A DNA stretch of 64,000 nucleotides from Blastocatellia bacterium (GCA_003487805.1 DNNE01000065.1:58151-122150); one strand, 5' to 3'. Positions 8,601-16,584 are shown, numbered from the stretch's first letter. Numbers and translations: made by a program. The notes: a model not told the origin generated them from the letters alone.

Positions 8601-10687
8601 ATGGCATGGAGCGACACGACGCCATTATTCAAGCCAACCGCGATCGTCTCCGTCCAATTTTGATGACGACCGTTGCCCTGGTTGCCGGCATGATGCCGTT
8701 GACGTTATCGAGCGGTCCCGGCGCCGGCACGAACCGATCGATTGGGGTGCTGGTAGTCGGCGGTCAGTCGCTTTGTTTGCTGCTGACATTGTTGGCGGTG
8801 CCGGTTTTCTATTCTCTTTTCGACGATCTGAGTCGTAGTCGCATCTGGTCACGCATAGGCACGCTGATAGGCGGAATGTTCGGCCGCGCGCGACGCCGGG
8901 TGGCCACCGCGGCAGCATCACTGTTGGGATCCAGTTTCAGGATTCTTCTTATTGCGGCAGGTATTCTTCTTTTGATTTCTCATTCGACCCGGGCCCAATC
9001 TCCGGCGGTTTCACCAACCCCGGCTGTTTCCGCTCCACAATCGTTGCAGGTCCCGTCCGTTTCTGTCGATTACCGTGCGGAAACTAAATCGCCAATGCCT
9101 TCACTGACGCGCGTCGGCGTGGACACGAACGACCAGCAGCCTATGTCGCTCCGCGAGGCGATCGCGATGGCGCTGCAAAACAATAAGGACATTGAGATCG
9201 CGCGCGACAACGTGAAGATCGCAGAATTCGATCTGCTGACAGTTCATGGCGCTTACGATCCGAAACTGACGGCGCAAAACTACTTCGAAAAAATTAATTC
9301 GCCGGCGACCAGTTTCCTCAGCGGCGCCTCGCGAGTTGAGACTTCGGACATTACCGCGACCGGAAGGCTGGAAGGTCTGACGCCAAAAGGCGGCGGAAAT
9401 TACCGCGTCGATTTCACTTCGATACGACAGACGAGCAACAGCCAGTTCTCAACCTTCAATCCGCAGTATCCGACCGCGCTCACGTTCACCTACACGCAAC
9501 CGCTCGCGCGTGGGCTGCGATTTGATTCGCCGCGACGGCAGATCGAGGTCGCAAAGAAAAATCTTTCGTTGACCGATGCGCAATTCCGCCAGCGCGCGAT
9601 CGAAGTGATCACAAACGTGCAGCGCAGCTACTGGGATTTGGTTTTCGCGCTGCGCAATTTACAAGTCCAGCGCGACTCGCTGACGGATGCGCGCTCACAA
9701 CTCGAGCACAATCGCCGCATGGTCGCGGAGGGATCGCTGGCGCCGATTGATGTGGTGGCGGCGGAAAATCAGGTGGCGAATTTTGAACAAGCCGAGTTCA
9801 TTGCCCTCGAAGATGTGAACCGCACTGAGAACAATCTGAAGAACATGATCGCCGAGAATCAGAAATCAAAGTTGTGGGGCACTGCATTGATTCCGACTGA
9901 TCAAGTCGATCTCACGCTGCCAAACGTCTCGCTTACGGATGCGATGGCGGGAGCGATGCAAAACCGCCAAGAGCTGCGGCAATCTGACTTAGCGCGCGAG
10001 ATCAACTTGTTGGATCAAAAACTCTATCGTGACCAGACAAAGCCCGAGATCGATCTCGTGGGCAGTTATGGAGTAACGGGCAATGCCGGCACGCAAGTGA
10101 CTACGACGAACCCGCTGTCGGCCAGCAATGATCAACTGCGCGCGCGAGTGAATGACCTGTCAGCCTTGTCAGGTCTGCAGCCTTTGCCTGCTCCGCCGAC
10201 AGTAGCGATCCTGCCAGATCTCTTTGGCGGATATTTTCAATCGCTGTCAAACCTTGGTTCGAATCAGTTCAATAATTTCCGGGTCGGAGTTTCAGTCAGT
10301 CTGCCACTTCACAATCGCACCGCCGAAGGGCAACTGGGCCATGCGCTGGTTGCCGGAAAACAGATTGCGACGCAGCGCCAGCAGCTTGAGCAGTTGATCC
10401 AGGTCGAAGTCCGCAATGCGCTGCAAACGATGAGCACTGCTGAAGCTCGCCTGCGCGCGGCCGCGGTTGCTCGCTCAACCGCCGAGCAGCAATATGAGAG
10501 TGAGAAGCGCAAACTCGATGCGGGCCAATCGACTGTATTTCTGGTGCTGGAAAGGCAGACCGCGCTGGCTACCGCGAAGGGAAATGAACTGCGTGCGCAA
10601 ACTGATGTGAATAAGGCAATCGCTGAACTGCAGCGCGCGACGGGAAATTCACTTAGCGCCAATAATGTTTCGGTGACGGTTCGCTAA
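5696..10687 (+). CDS. RND (HAE1) efflux pump fused to TolC-family outer membrane factor
   Basis: A single uninterrupted 1663-residue frame with two full proteins. Residues 1 to about 1045 are an AcrB-type proton/drug antiporter: the TM4 Asp pair in GIVIDDAVVV (D400, D401), the TM10 Lys in GVVKKNAILQ (K953, K954), and the N-terminus MQKLAEICVRRPVFATMLI. Residues about 1081-1100 (FRILLIAAGILLLISHSTRA) form an extra hydrophobic segment that looks like a signal peptide ending in a possible cleavage site before QSP. Residues about 1148-1663 are a TolC/OMF domain with two coiled-coil repeats (MSLREAIAMALQNNKDIEIA at the start). An in-frame ATG at 8876 (MFGRARRRVATAAA) could restart translation for the channel alone. 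Typical RND pumps end near residue 1030-1060, so this is a fusion of pump and channel genes. The cytoplasmic loop between TM6 and TM7 carries a repeat-derived stretch near residues 496-506. Confidence 0.92.
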   Translation: MQKLAEICVRRPVFATMLILSITVVGLFSFRSLGVDLFPKIDLPTITVTVVNPGASPQEIETEITDKVEGAVNTISGIDELRSTSVEGVSQVFINFVLEKNADVAAEEVRNKVDLIVNDLPETAEVPIVQKLDTDATPVLRIAVSAPRSLREVTDIADKQIKRLIEPLNGVGNVEIVGGRQREIEIWVDPDKMRAFNVSAADVATAVKLQNMELPGGRVEEGQRELTVRTMGRIPDPAQFNNLVVANRGTYSVKLSDIGYVEDGAEEQRTEARLNGQPAVTLVVSKQSGQNTVAVADAVKERLAEIQPTLPPGVKTQLVGDQTIFIKAALHAINLHLVEGSILAAIVVFVFLWNFRATFIAAIAIPTSIIATFGLMAAMGFTLNQITMLALTLMVGIVIDDAVVVLENIFRFIEEKGVPPFQAAIEGTREIGMAVTATTLSLLAVFLPVGFMAGIVGRFMSSFGFTSSFAIAVSLIVSFTLTPMLAARMIKRKKSGVSTGSGSDRVKAAHSTEPRTSLAEFKDKYDQASSKQSRFYRPIDRTYTWMLKWSMGHRWAIVLLSLLVIISTVPLFMLVGKNFLPVDDQAQFEINVRLPEGSTLATTSALSERMAADMRKLPGVTDTLVTIGSGQQQIVNLANIYIKMSPVEERSVSQSDLMLRARSEIVGKYLKEVPQLRTSVNPVAAISGGGQRNADINFVVSGPDLDKLTKYSANLLAKLKTLPDVVDVDSTLITGKPEVRVVIDRARAADLGVRIGDVAQALNTLVAGQKVSTFNAGTDQYNVRVRAVGEFRASAEGLKRMLVASQKLGWVSLDNLVRTEEGVGPSSIDRYNRQRQVMLVANTKPGGSQTAVMSKLTEFAKAENMDSSYRTFLAGRTRELARTGQYFLLAIVLSFVFMYMVLAAQFESFIHPITILLTLPLAIPFGIVSLLVTGQTVNIFSGLGLLLLFGVVKKNAILQIDHTNGLRKHGMERHDAIIQANRDRLRPILMTTVALVAGMMPLTLSSGPGAGTNRSIGVLVVGGQSLCLLLTLLAVPVFYSLFDDLSRSRIWSRIGTLIGGMFGRARRRVATAAASLLGSSFRILLIAAGILLLISHSTRAQSPAVSPTPAVSAPQSLQVPSVSVDYRAETKSPMPSLTRVGVDTNDQQPMSLREAIAMALQNNKDIEIARDNVKIAEFDLLTVHGAYDPKLTAQNYFEKINSPATSFLSGASRVETSDITATGRLEGLTPKGGGNYRVDFTSIRQTSNSQFSTFNPQYPTALTFTYTQPLARGLRFDSPRRQIEVAKKNLSLTDAQFRQRAIEVITNVQRSYWDLVFALRNLQVQRDSLTDARSQLEHNRRMVAEGSLAPIDVVAAENQVANFEQAEFIALEDVNRTENNLKNMIAENQKSKLWGTALIPTDQVDLTLPNVSLTDAMAGAMQNRQELRQSDLAREINLLDQKLYRDQTKPEIDLVGSYGVTGNAGTQVTTTNPLSASNDQLRARVNDLSALSGLQPLPAPPTVAILPDLFGGYFQSLSNLGSNQFNNFRVGVSVSLPLHNRTAEGQLGHALVAGKQIATQRQQLEQLIQVEVRNALQTMSTAEARLRAAAVARSTAEQQYESEKRKLDAGQSTVFLVLERQTALATAKGNELRAQTDVNKAIAELQRATGNSLSANNVSVTVR
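7182..7212 (+). repeat. Intergenic repeat unit embedded in the RND coding sequence
   Basis: These 31 bases match, with one or two changes, the repeat arm at 26120-26148 (core GAGCGGTAGCGACCGGGT), and more loosely the arms at 33663-33755. Here they are read in frame as STGSGSDRV in the cytoplasmic loop between TM6 and TM7. Only one arm is present. Confidence 0.8.
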
Positions 10688-10723
10688 GATGTTCAGCGCC
10701 ACTTTGCAGTGATAATCAAGACA

Positions 10724-10741
10724 GCCGATCGGCCGATTTTT
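10724..10741 (+). terminator. Possible weak terminator after the efflux operon
   Basis: A 10-base palindrome GCCGATCGGC (10724-10733) is followed by CGATTTTT. The stem is short and the U-run begins three bases after it, so this is only a candidate. The rest of 10688-10974 holds small hairpins (TGCAAC-ATG-GTTGCA at 10816-10830) and no supported gene. Confidence 0.35.
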
Positions 10742-10928
10742 GTCTAATCCCTCGCCCCTGTGTATTTATTGCTAACTCCGAATAGGCCTAACGTTTCAGC
10801 CACTTACCGGCAAACTGCAACATGGTTGCATTTGAACTTGGTGAGGATTATGCTACGCGAGCTTTTCTGAGCGCCCTGTTTTAGTTCCACGGAATAAGGG
10901 CGGCTAGGGGCAAACACACAAATAACGT

Positions 10929-10947
10929 GTTGCCAAAAAATGGCAAC
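10929..10947 (-). terminator. Hairpin downstream of the small secreted peptide gene
   Basis: GTTGCCA-AAAAA-TGGCAAC is a perfect 7-base stem 28 bases past the stop of the minus-strand peptide gene. It lacks a following U-run on that strand, so it may stabilise a transcript end and not terminate by itself. Confidence 0.35.
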
Positions 10948-10974
10948 CTGGTCTCTGAATCTGAAGTAGGACGC

Positions 10975-11235
10975 CTAGAACAGCGACAGCACGGTTTGCA
11001 GCAGTTCCACCGTGACGGTGGTGACGGATAGATCGTCGCTGGTTACCGTCACAGTCGCTTGAGTCTGGGGTGCGGCGTCATCAGAAACGCTCTGAGTCAC
11101 TGAACACGGCGGTGAAGGAATCTCACCGGGATCAGGCGGCGCACAGGGCGGCGATGGGATCTCGCCCGCAAGAGCTGAAAGGCCGATCGTCAGAGTCAAG
11201 GCAATCGCGACACACAAACGTTTTAGGTTTTTCAT
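10975..11235 (-). CDS. Small secreted peptide with duplicated GEIPSPPC motif
   Basis: An 86-residue protein of unknown function. Residues 1-23 are a classic signal peptide (MKNLKRLCVAIALTLTIGLS then ALA, cleavage before GEIP). The mature part starts with GEIPSPPC, a short linker APPDP, and a second GEIPSPPC, then a Ser/Thr/Val-rich stretch and the hydrophobic tail VTVELLQTVLSLF. Two Cys, one per repeat, could form a disulfide. A strong AAGGAG site stands 5 bases before the ATG, so the gene is real and probably well translated. It is divergent from the TPR-Fis-receiver gene, with 155 bases between the starts. The layout suggests a secreted signal or bacteriocin-like peptide, which is inference. 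Confidence 0.78.
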   Translation of the reverse strand: MKNLKRLCVAIALTLTIGLSALAGEIPSPPCAPPDPGEIPSPPCSVTQSVSDDAAPQTQATVTVTSDDLSVTTVTVELLQTVLSLF

Positions 11236-11390
11236 GCTGTCTCCTTAGGTTGGGTTAAATGTGCGAGCTTTTCTAAACGAACAAGCCGAAGTGTTGTTCA
11301 GAACGGATGTTCGGCGGTTGCGCCGTTACAACCTGGGTAGCACTCCGGTAGGCAAGAATCTTATCACTGTTATGGAAAGGCCAACCTCAC

Positions 11391-13304
11391 ATGAAGTTGA
11401 AGACGGAATTATTGGCACTTAAGAGTCAAGGCAGCCATCTTACATTTGCCAAGCGGGCTGAGCTTTCCTGTTCCCTCGCAAAACAATTCGAGAAAACGGG
11501 CGACTACGACAGTGCCTACGAAGCTCTAAGTGAATTCTGGCCGGAGCGTGACAAGTCGCCAAACGTCGAAGGTCTTGAGGCGCTATCAAAAGCTGACATT
11601 CTGCTTCGTGCTGGCGCGTTGGCCGGATGGCGGGGCGGTGCTGAAGCGGAAGGCGATCAGGAAATCGCAAAGGACCTCATAACTCGGAGTCTGACAATCT
11701 ATGAGGTACTCGGCGCAACGGATCGACAAGCGGAAGCGCACGGTGAACTCGGTTTGTGCTATTGGCGTGAGGGCGGATATGACGAAGCCCGTGCTCAACT
11801 TAGGACGGCGCTACAGCGGTCGCCAGATGGCAATGATGAGTTAAGAGCAATCCTGCTAGTTCGAGCGGCAATCGTCGAAGGAGATTCGCTTCGATTCGAT
11901 GACGCATTGCGCTTGTACAACGAAGTGTTGCCGCTCATTGAGAGGACTCAAGACCACGCGCTGCAAGGAAGCTTTCACGTAAATTATGGACTTCTTCTGA
12001 GGCGCCTCGCAACGCGCGAAGATAGAGAACAATACATTGATCGCGCGCTGATTGAATATGCCGCTGCAAGTTTTCACTTCGAGCAAGCGGGGAACACACG
12101 CGCCTTAGCTCGCGTCGAAGCAAATCTAGGTTATCTGTTTTTTACAATTGCTCGTTACGCGGATGCTCATACTCACCTCGACTGCGCGCACTTTCTTTTT
12201 CTTGATCTGAAGGATGTAGGAAATGCCGCGAAGGTCAATGACACGCGAGCAAGGACCTTGCTCGCGCAGGGTCACAAGGCCGAAGCTGAGCGAATCGCCC
12301 GCTCCGCTGTCAGAACGCTTCAAAAGGGTGGTGAGCAGGCGAATCTTGCCGAAGCGCTTATTACTCATGGTCTAACGCTGGCACGTCTCGGGAATCACGA
12401 TCGAGCGAGAGCGCTTTTGGAACACAGTATCGAAATCGCAGAGGTCGCCGGTGCACGTGAAGAGGCTGGCCGCGCCCGGCTGACAATCATCGAGGAGCTT
12501 GGCAGCAAAATCTCCACGAGAGAGCTGGCGTCGATATATCGATCTGCCATCGACCTATTGAAGGGGACGCAGGACCCAGCGACGGGTAACCGATTGATTT
12601 CCTGTGCTGAGAAGCTGCTCGACGTGGTAGAGCGATTAGAGCCTCAGGCCAATTTGCCGGAAGGGAACTGGCAAGGCTTCTCGTTCAAGAAACATGTGCG
12701 GGAAAGTGAAAGAACCGTGCTTGAGCGAGCGTTACGCGATGCTGGTGGTTCGGTAACTAAAGCTGCTCATTTTCTTGGCTTCAAACATCATCAGAGTTTG
12801 ATTTCCATCCTTAGCACTCGCCATCAGGATCTCTTAAACGCTAGATCGACCATACGCAAACGGCGGAAGCATCTGTCTAAACCGAAACCGAGAAAGCATG
12901 CAGTAAAAAGAAGAACGCAGGTACGCACAAGCGATGTGTCCATTCTGTACGTTGAGGATCACCCAATGGTTGCCAAGGTCGTGGGCGGAATGCTTCACGC
13001 CGCGAATTACCGCGTCGAACATTGTACGGACGGTAAGGACGCGCTTGCCAAGCTTACGGGAGACGATCATTACGACGTGCTCGTTATTGATAATGAGCTG
13101 CCGGGTCTAAACGGCTTAGAACTGGTGCGCACAACGCGGAAGATGACGCATCGTCGTCGTATTCCAATCGTCATGCTCTCGGGAGATGACATTGAAAAAG
13201 AGGCTTGGAGTGCCGGTGCTGATGAATTTCTGCGAAAGCCTGAAGGAGTCGAACGCATTGCCGCTACTGTCGAGAGAGTCTTGGTAGCAAACGACGACAC
13301 CTGA
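11391..13304 (+). CDS. TPR protein with Fis-type HTH and C-terminal receiver domain
   Basis: A 637-residue regulator. Residues about 30-410 are tetratricopeptide-like helical repeats (for example HGELGLCYWREGGYDEARAQ, LGNHDRARALLEHSIEIAEV). Residues about 440-485 form a Fis/NtrC-type HTH (RALRDAGGSVTKAAHFLGFK). A basic linker rich in Lys/Arg follows. The last 120 residues are a receiver domain with ILYVEDHP, phosphoacceptor D567 in VLVIDNELPG and K616 in FLRKPEG. The order sensor-like TPR, DNA-binding, receiver is unusual, since receiver domains usually come first. No cognate kinase is adjacent, so phosphorylation comes from elsewhere. The divergent secreted peptide is a candidate ligand or target. 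Confidence 0.9.
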   Translation: MKLKTELLALKSQGSHLTFAKRAELSCSLAKQFEKTGDYDSAYEALSEFWPERDKSPNVEGLEALSKADILLRAGALAGWRGGAEAEGDQEIAKDLITRSLTIYEVLGATDRQAEAHGELGLCYWREGGYDEARAQLRTALQRSPDGNDELRAILLVRAAIVEGDSLRFDDALRLYNEVLPLIERTQDHALQGSFHVNYGLLLRRLATREDREQYIDRALIEYAAASFHFEQAGNTRALARVEANLGYLFFTIARYADAHTHLDCAHFLFLDLKDVGNAAKVNDTRARTLLAQGHKAEAERIARSAVRTLQKGGEQANLAEALITHGLTLARLGNHDRARALLEHSIEIAEVAGAREEAGRARLTIIEELGSKISTRELASIYRSAIDLLKGTQDPATGNRLISCAEKLLDVVERLEPQANLPEGNWQGFSFKKHVRESERTVLERALRDAGGSVTKAAHFLGFKHHQSLISILSTRHQDLLNARSTIRKRRKHLSKPKPRKHAVKRRTQVRTSDVSILYVEDHPMVAKVVGGMLHAANYRVEHCTDGKDALAKLTGDDHYDVLVIDNELPGLNGLELVRTTRKMTHRRRIPIVMLSGDDIEKEAWSAGADEFLRKPEGVERIAATVERVLVANDDT

Positions 13305-13350
13305 GACGTGTTTCCAGAATTAGGTTTGATTTCCCTAAAGGAGTTCTCCT

Positions 13351-13731
13351 ATGAGACGTACTCACCGTCTATCAGGTAGGTCCGGTCGCTGGACAGGTCT
13401 CTGCGTCTGTATCGCCTCAATCCTTTCAAGCGCGATCATATCTGCTTCTGGCAAGTCGGGTTTCCCTCAAAGTAATGCATTGGCAAACCATTCCACGTTT
13501 GATTTCCTCCGGCATCTAACTCTCCACTCCGAAACCTACGGACCTTCTCCTGCTGAATCGAATAGTGCCACGCGAGGCCGTCGGGGTACTTCTCGCTTCG
13601 GCGGGGGCGTTCGAACTGAAACGGCTGAACTATTTGTTCCCCCGATGCCGCAGTCCGGCTCATCAAAGATTGTATTCGCCAGTAATCGTGACGGCTCGAT
13701 GCAGATTTATGTAATGAATGTTGATGTCTAA
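13351..13731 (+). pseudogene. Truncated secreted protein with start of a TolB/PD40-like propeller
   Basis: A 126-residue frame with an AAGGAG ribosome binding site and a signal peptide (basic N-terminus, then GLCVCIASILSSAIISASG). The end, SSKIVFASNRDGSMQIYVMN followed by VDV, is the first blade of a TolB/WD40-like (PD40) propeller, where the family normally continues with a DG-rich repeat. The frame stops there. The rest of the propeller is missing, and the next gene overlaps by 14 bases in another frame, so this looks like the 5' remnant of a longer surface protein. Confidence 0.6.
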
Positions 13732-14914
13732 ATCATTCACAATTAATTCCACCTTGCCAAGATTGACGCATGTCACAAAACATCAGGGCAGCGATCAAAT
13801 TAGTGCGCCTCGTGCCTGCGGAGACACGTTCAGGGATATCTTTTGGCTCTTCAGGCTGGGGTGTCCTTTGACCCCATCCCAAGTCGGAATATCGTTCGAT
13901 GCTCGCGTTGAAACTGACCCATTCATTTCAGACGGTAGCCAAAGCGGAATTAAGTTTGTACAGGCTGTGAGTATGTTTCGGAAGCAAATGTCACAGGGTA
14001 TGCAATGCTTCACCCGTCGAACGGACGAGTCGAACGTCGCCTCCGGATGGCAGCTTGATACTGAAAAAACTTACGGAGACATTTCGTGGAGTTTTGGTAG
14101 TGTCCTGGGCTTATCATTTGACGTGGGAACAGACGATAACCCAAGCCATGCGGTAACGCAGTTTAGTGATTGGCAGTTCAATGATGCGGCGTACGTGGAT
14201 GATAGGTTTGAAATGTACATCGTCTATTTCACGGGTAACGCTGATAATCCAACACGACAGAGGGCGCTGGGAAGATATAGATGGAATTGGGGTGGTTTGG
14301 CGGTATTTGATTGGAACGGTACGAACGCAGCACATACTGTTCACTCATCTAATCCGGGTGTGCCTGTGTTCGATTTCACGGATGCAATGGTGACGATGAA
14401 CGGAAATGTGGACGACAGCAAGATAATACCGGTTCAGTGTCCCGGCGGTCCGCCGCTTTCAAGCAGTCGGATAGACAGCTCTAGAGAATTCGTGAAATAT
14501 CATTATATTGACTTTCTTGGACGTGATCCTAATGGCGAGTCGGCTCGAAGTATTCCGCCTGATCTTACCGGCTGGAATTATTGGACGAGTAATATTTCAC
14601 AATGCGTTTTTGATCTCAATTGTGTTCACCTGCAGAGGGTGAATACCGGGCTGGCTTTCTTTTATTCATCGGAATTCATAAACAGCGATCCGATTATGGC
14701 CAATCCGCCTGGCAGTCCAGGCTTTGATGCGCCGACATACAACCGTCAATTTGTGTACTACTGCTACATTCATTATCTCGGTAGAGATCCCCATTTTGAT
14801 ATGGACGGATGGGATTTCTGGACCAATGATCTGAACGTCAATGGAGATTATTTCCACATGATTGATGCATTCCAACTCTCCAATGAATATCGTAATGAGC
14901 GAACCTTCCATTAG
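13718..14914 (+). CDS. DUF4214-type protein, probably 5'-truncated
   Basis: A 398-residue protein. The first half (about 1-240) is unrecognised, Trp/Phe/Asp-rich and beta-like. The second half has two DUF4214-type units: FVKYHYIDFLGRDPN with GWNYWTSNIS, and FVYYCYIHYLGRDPH with GWDFWTNDL, ending in LSNEYRNER. DUF4214 units are common at the C-terminus of acidobacterial surface proteins. No signal peptide or ribosome binding site is seen at the ATG, which overlaps the end of the preceding fragment in a different frame. Together the two pieces probably come from one exported protein joined by a deletion or frameshift. Base composition is lower in GC than its neighbours. Confidence 0.65.
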   Translation: MLMSKSFTINSTLPRLTHVTKHQGSDQISAPRACGDTFRDIFWLFRLGCPLTPSQVGISFDARVETDPFISDGSQSGIKFVQAVSMFRKQMSQGMQCFTRRTDESNVASGWQLDTEKTYGDISWSFGSVLGLSFDVGTDDNPSHAVTQFSDWQFNDAAYVDDRFEMYIVYFTGNADNPTRQRALGRYRWNWGGLAVFDWNGTNAAHTVHSSNPGVPVFDFTDAMVTMNGNVDDSKIIPVQCPGGPPLSSSRIDSSREFVKYHYIDFLGRDPNGESARSIPPDLTGWNYWTSNISQCVFDLNCVHLQRVNTGLAFFYSSEFINSDPIMANPPGSPGFDAPTYNRQFVYYCYIHYLGRDPHFDMDGWDFWTNDLNVNGDYFHMIDAFQLSNEYRNERTFH

Positions 14915-14948
14915 GAATAGGTGTGCGAAGACGTGATAAGGAGGAACT

Positions 14949-15476
14949 ATGACAAGCCGAATCTTGATCGCGGTTGTATTTTCAGTTCTCTTTCTTAGCC
15001 CTGCGGTTGGCCAGGATTAAATTGACTTGGACAGACTGGACGAAAAGTTTAGTCGTCAACTGGAGGCTAAGCTGCCCGGCTGGAAACATGAGCGCGGCGA
15101 GCCCATGCAGGGTAGTAAGAATGTGTTAATCCAGTATTGGTCGTCTTCAAATAGGAAGATCAAAATCACAATCATTCCACAGAAGTCGGCTCAAGAAGCA
15201 CGAGAGAAAATGGAAGGCTTTGCGAAGAATACGAAGGGTGCAGAAGAGCTGAAAGGTTTTGGCGACGAAGCTTATTCGTGGGGATACGCGGGATCGAACG
15301 TCGTCTTCAGAAAAGGAAGATTTGCAGTGTTCGTCAGTACCTATGCCGAAGTAGAATCGGATACAGATGCCCAAACATTGAGTCGTTCGGAAAAAGGTGA
15401 TCGAGAGAGAGCAGAGATGAAACGGTTGAGCAAAGAATTTGCAAAACATGTCGTTACTGCGCTCGACGAGCCGTGA
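14949..15476 (+). pseudogene. Secreted protein gene with in-frame stop after the signal peptide
   Basis: A perfect AAGGAGG site 4 bases upstream and ATG at 14949 start a 23-residue signal peptide (MTSRILIAVVFSVLFLSPAV then GQD), which ends at TAA 15018-15020. The same frame then runs open to 15476 for 152 residues (IDLDRLDEKFSRQLEAKLPG onward), a small charged domain of unknown function. A single C-to-T change (CAA to TAA) explains the break. As written the mature domain could only be made from an internal start without export. Either a young pseudogene or a consensus error. Confidence 0.75.
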
Positions 15477-15499
15477 TCGTCTAGAAGAGAAGCGACCTT

Positions 15500-16552
15500 A
15501 TGTACAACAAATTTATTGGCGTCTGTACACTTGTGTTTGGTCTTGCCTTGTCAGCTTTTCCTCAGGGCACAGTTGAGCAATCTGGGGCCCCCCATCCCAC
15601 GCAAGAAGAGGTTATCGCGGCCAACACGCGGCGCTTTGAGCAGCTAAAGCACCCTACCTTTATCACTCTTAGATTGACTTCTCGCCGGCGCGATTCGCCT
15701 CGTGAGGAAGCTTCAACCATTCCCTCACCCTACTTCGTGGACGACTTGGTCAGTTTTCAGCTATTCATTACTCAGTCCCTCTTCGACGAGCTCATGCTAG
15801 GGAACGAGATGTCGCCGGCTTACGAATATCGGCCAGAGCTATACAAAGACGGTGCCTCTCTCACCTACACAACGGAAGCACAAGATAAAGTCGAGAAAGC
15901 GGAACATCACGTACCGACTGGAAGTGTCTTCATGGTTCAGTTACTACCCGGTCGTGAAGTAAAGTGGACAGATATTAATGTAGACTATTGGTATGGACCG
16001 CTCGGGCCGGGTCATTATCAACTGACCGTCCGCAAGCGTTTTGCGCCAGATGGTGACTGGACCGAATCAAACCCGGTAACGTTTGAAGTGATACCGAGAA
16101 AGCAACCGACACCTATTCCCGAAGGTGTCAAGGTTAGATTGGTTCCCCAGCATGCGCAGACGCAACCCGAAGGACAGCCATACCGCTTCGGAAGCGACGA
16201 TTATTTTGACGTGGTGCTAGTGAACGAGTCGGACCAGTCAATTAAGGTCAATGTGATCGATTCGTATTATGGAAATCGATTCCAACTGTTCAAAGATGGA
16301 AAGCTATTATCTTACCTCGAAGAAACGGCGAAGCTTATTGAGTTAAAGGACGCAAAGCCATCATCAGTCGACGTGGCTTCCGACTTCTTCATCAAGCCAA
16401 ACAGTACTTCCCAGTTAGAAGGTGTGAACCTGAAGAAATGGTACGGCCCGCTAACGCCAGGTGTGTACCGATTAATTGATCGTCGTCGCTTTGAAATTGA
16501 CGGGCCATGGACCAAAAACTCCGCCGAGTTGGTAATCGAGATCGTGCCTTAG
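15500..16552 (+). CDS. Secreted protein with duplicated beta-sandwich-like domain
   Basis: A 350-residue protein with a signal peptide (MYNKFIGVCTLVFGLALSAF). It contains two related domains: the first ends WYGPLGPGHYQLTVRKRFAP with DGDWTESNPVTFEV, the second WYGPLTPGVYRLIDRRRFEI with DGPWTKNSAELVIE. This implies an internal duplication of about 170 residues. The strand-rich pattern suggests Ig-like folds, but I do not recognise a named family. It lies 23 bases after the broken gene upstream, on the same strand. Its last 45 bases overlap an open frame of the following DUF4214 remnant. Confidence 0.72.
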   Translation: MYNKFIGVCTLVFGLALSAFPQGTVEQSGAPHPTQEEVIAANTRRFEQLKHPTFITLRLTSRRRDSPREEASTIPSPYFVDDLVSFQLFITQSLFDELMLGNEMSPAYEYRPELYKDGASLTYTTEAQDKVEKAEHHVPTGSVFMVQLLPGREVKWTDINVDYWYGPLGPGHYQLTVRKRFAPDGDWTESNPVTFEVIPRKQPTPIPEGVKVRLVPQHAQTQPEGQPYRFGSDDYFDVVLVNESDQSIKVNVIDSYYGNRFQLFKDGKLLSYLEETAKLIELKDAKPSSVDVASDFFIKPNSTSQLEGVNLKKWYGPLTPGVYRLIDRRRFEIDGPWTKNSAELVIEIVP

Positions 16553-16584
16553 CCCTCATGCCGCAAACTCTCTTCGCAGCGACG

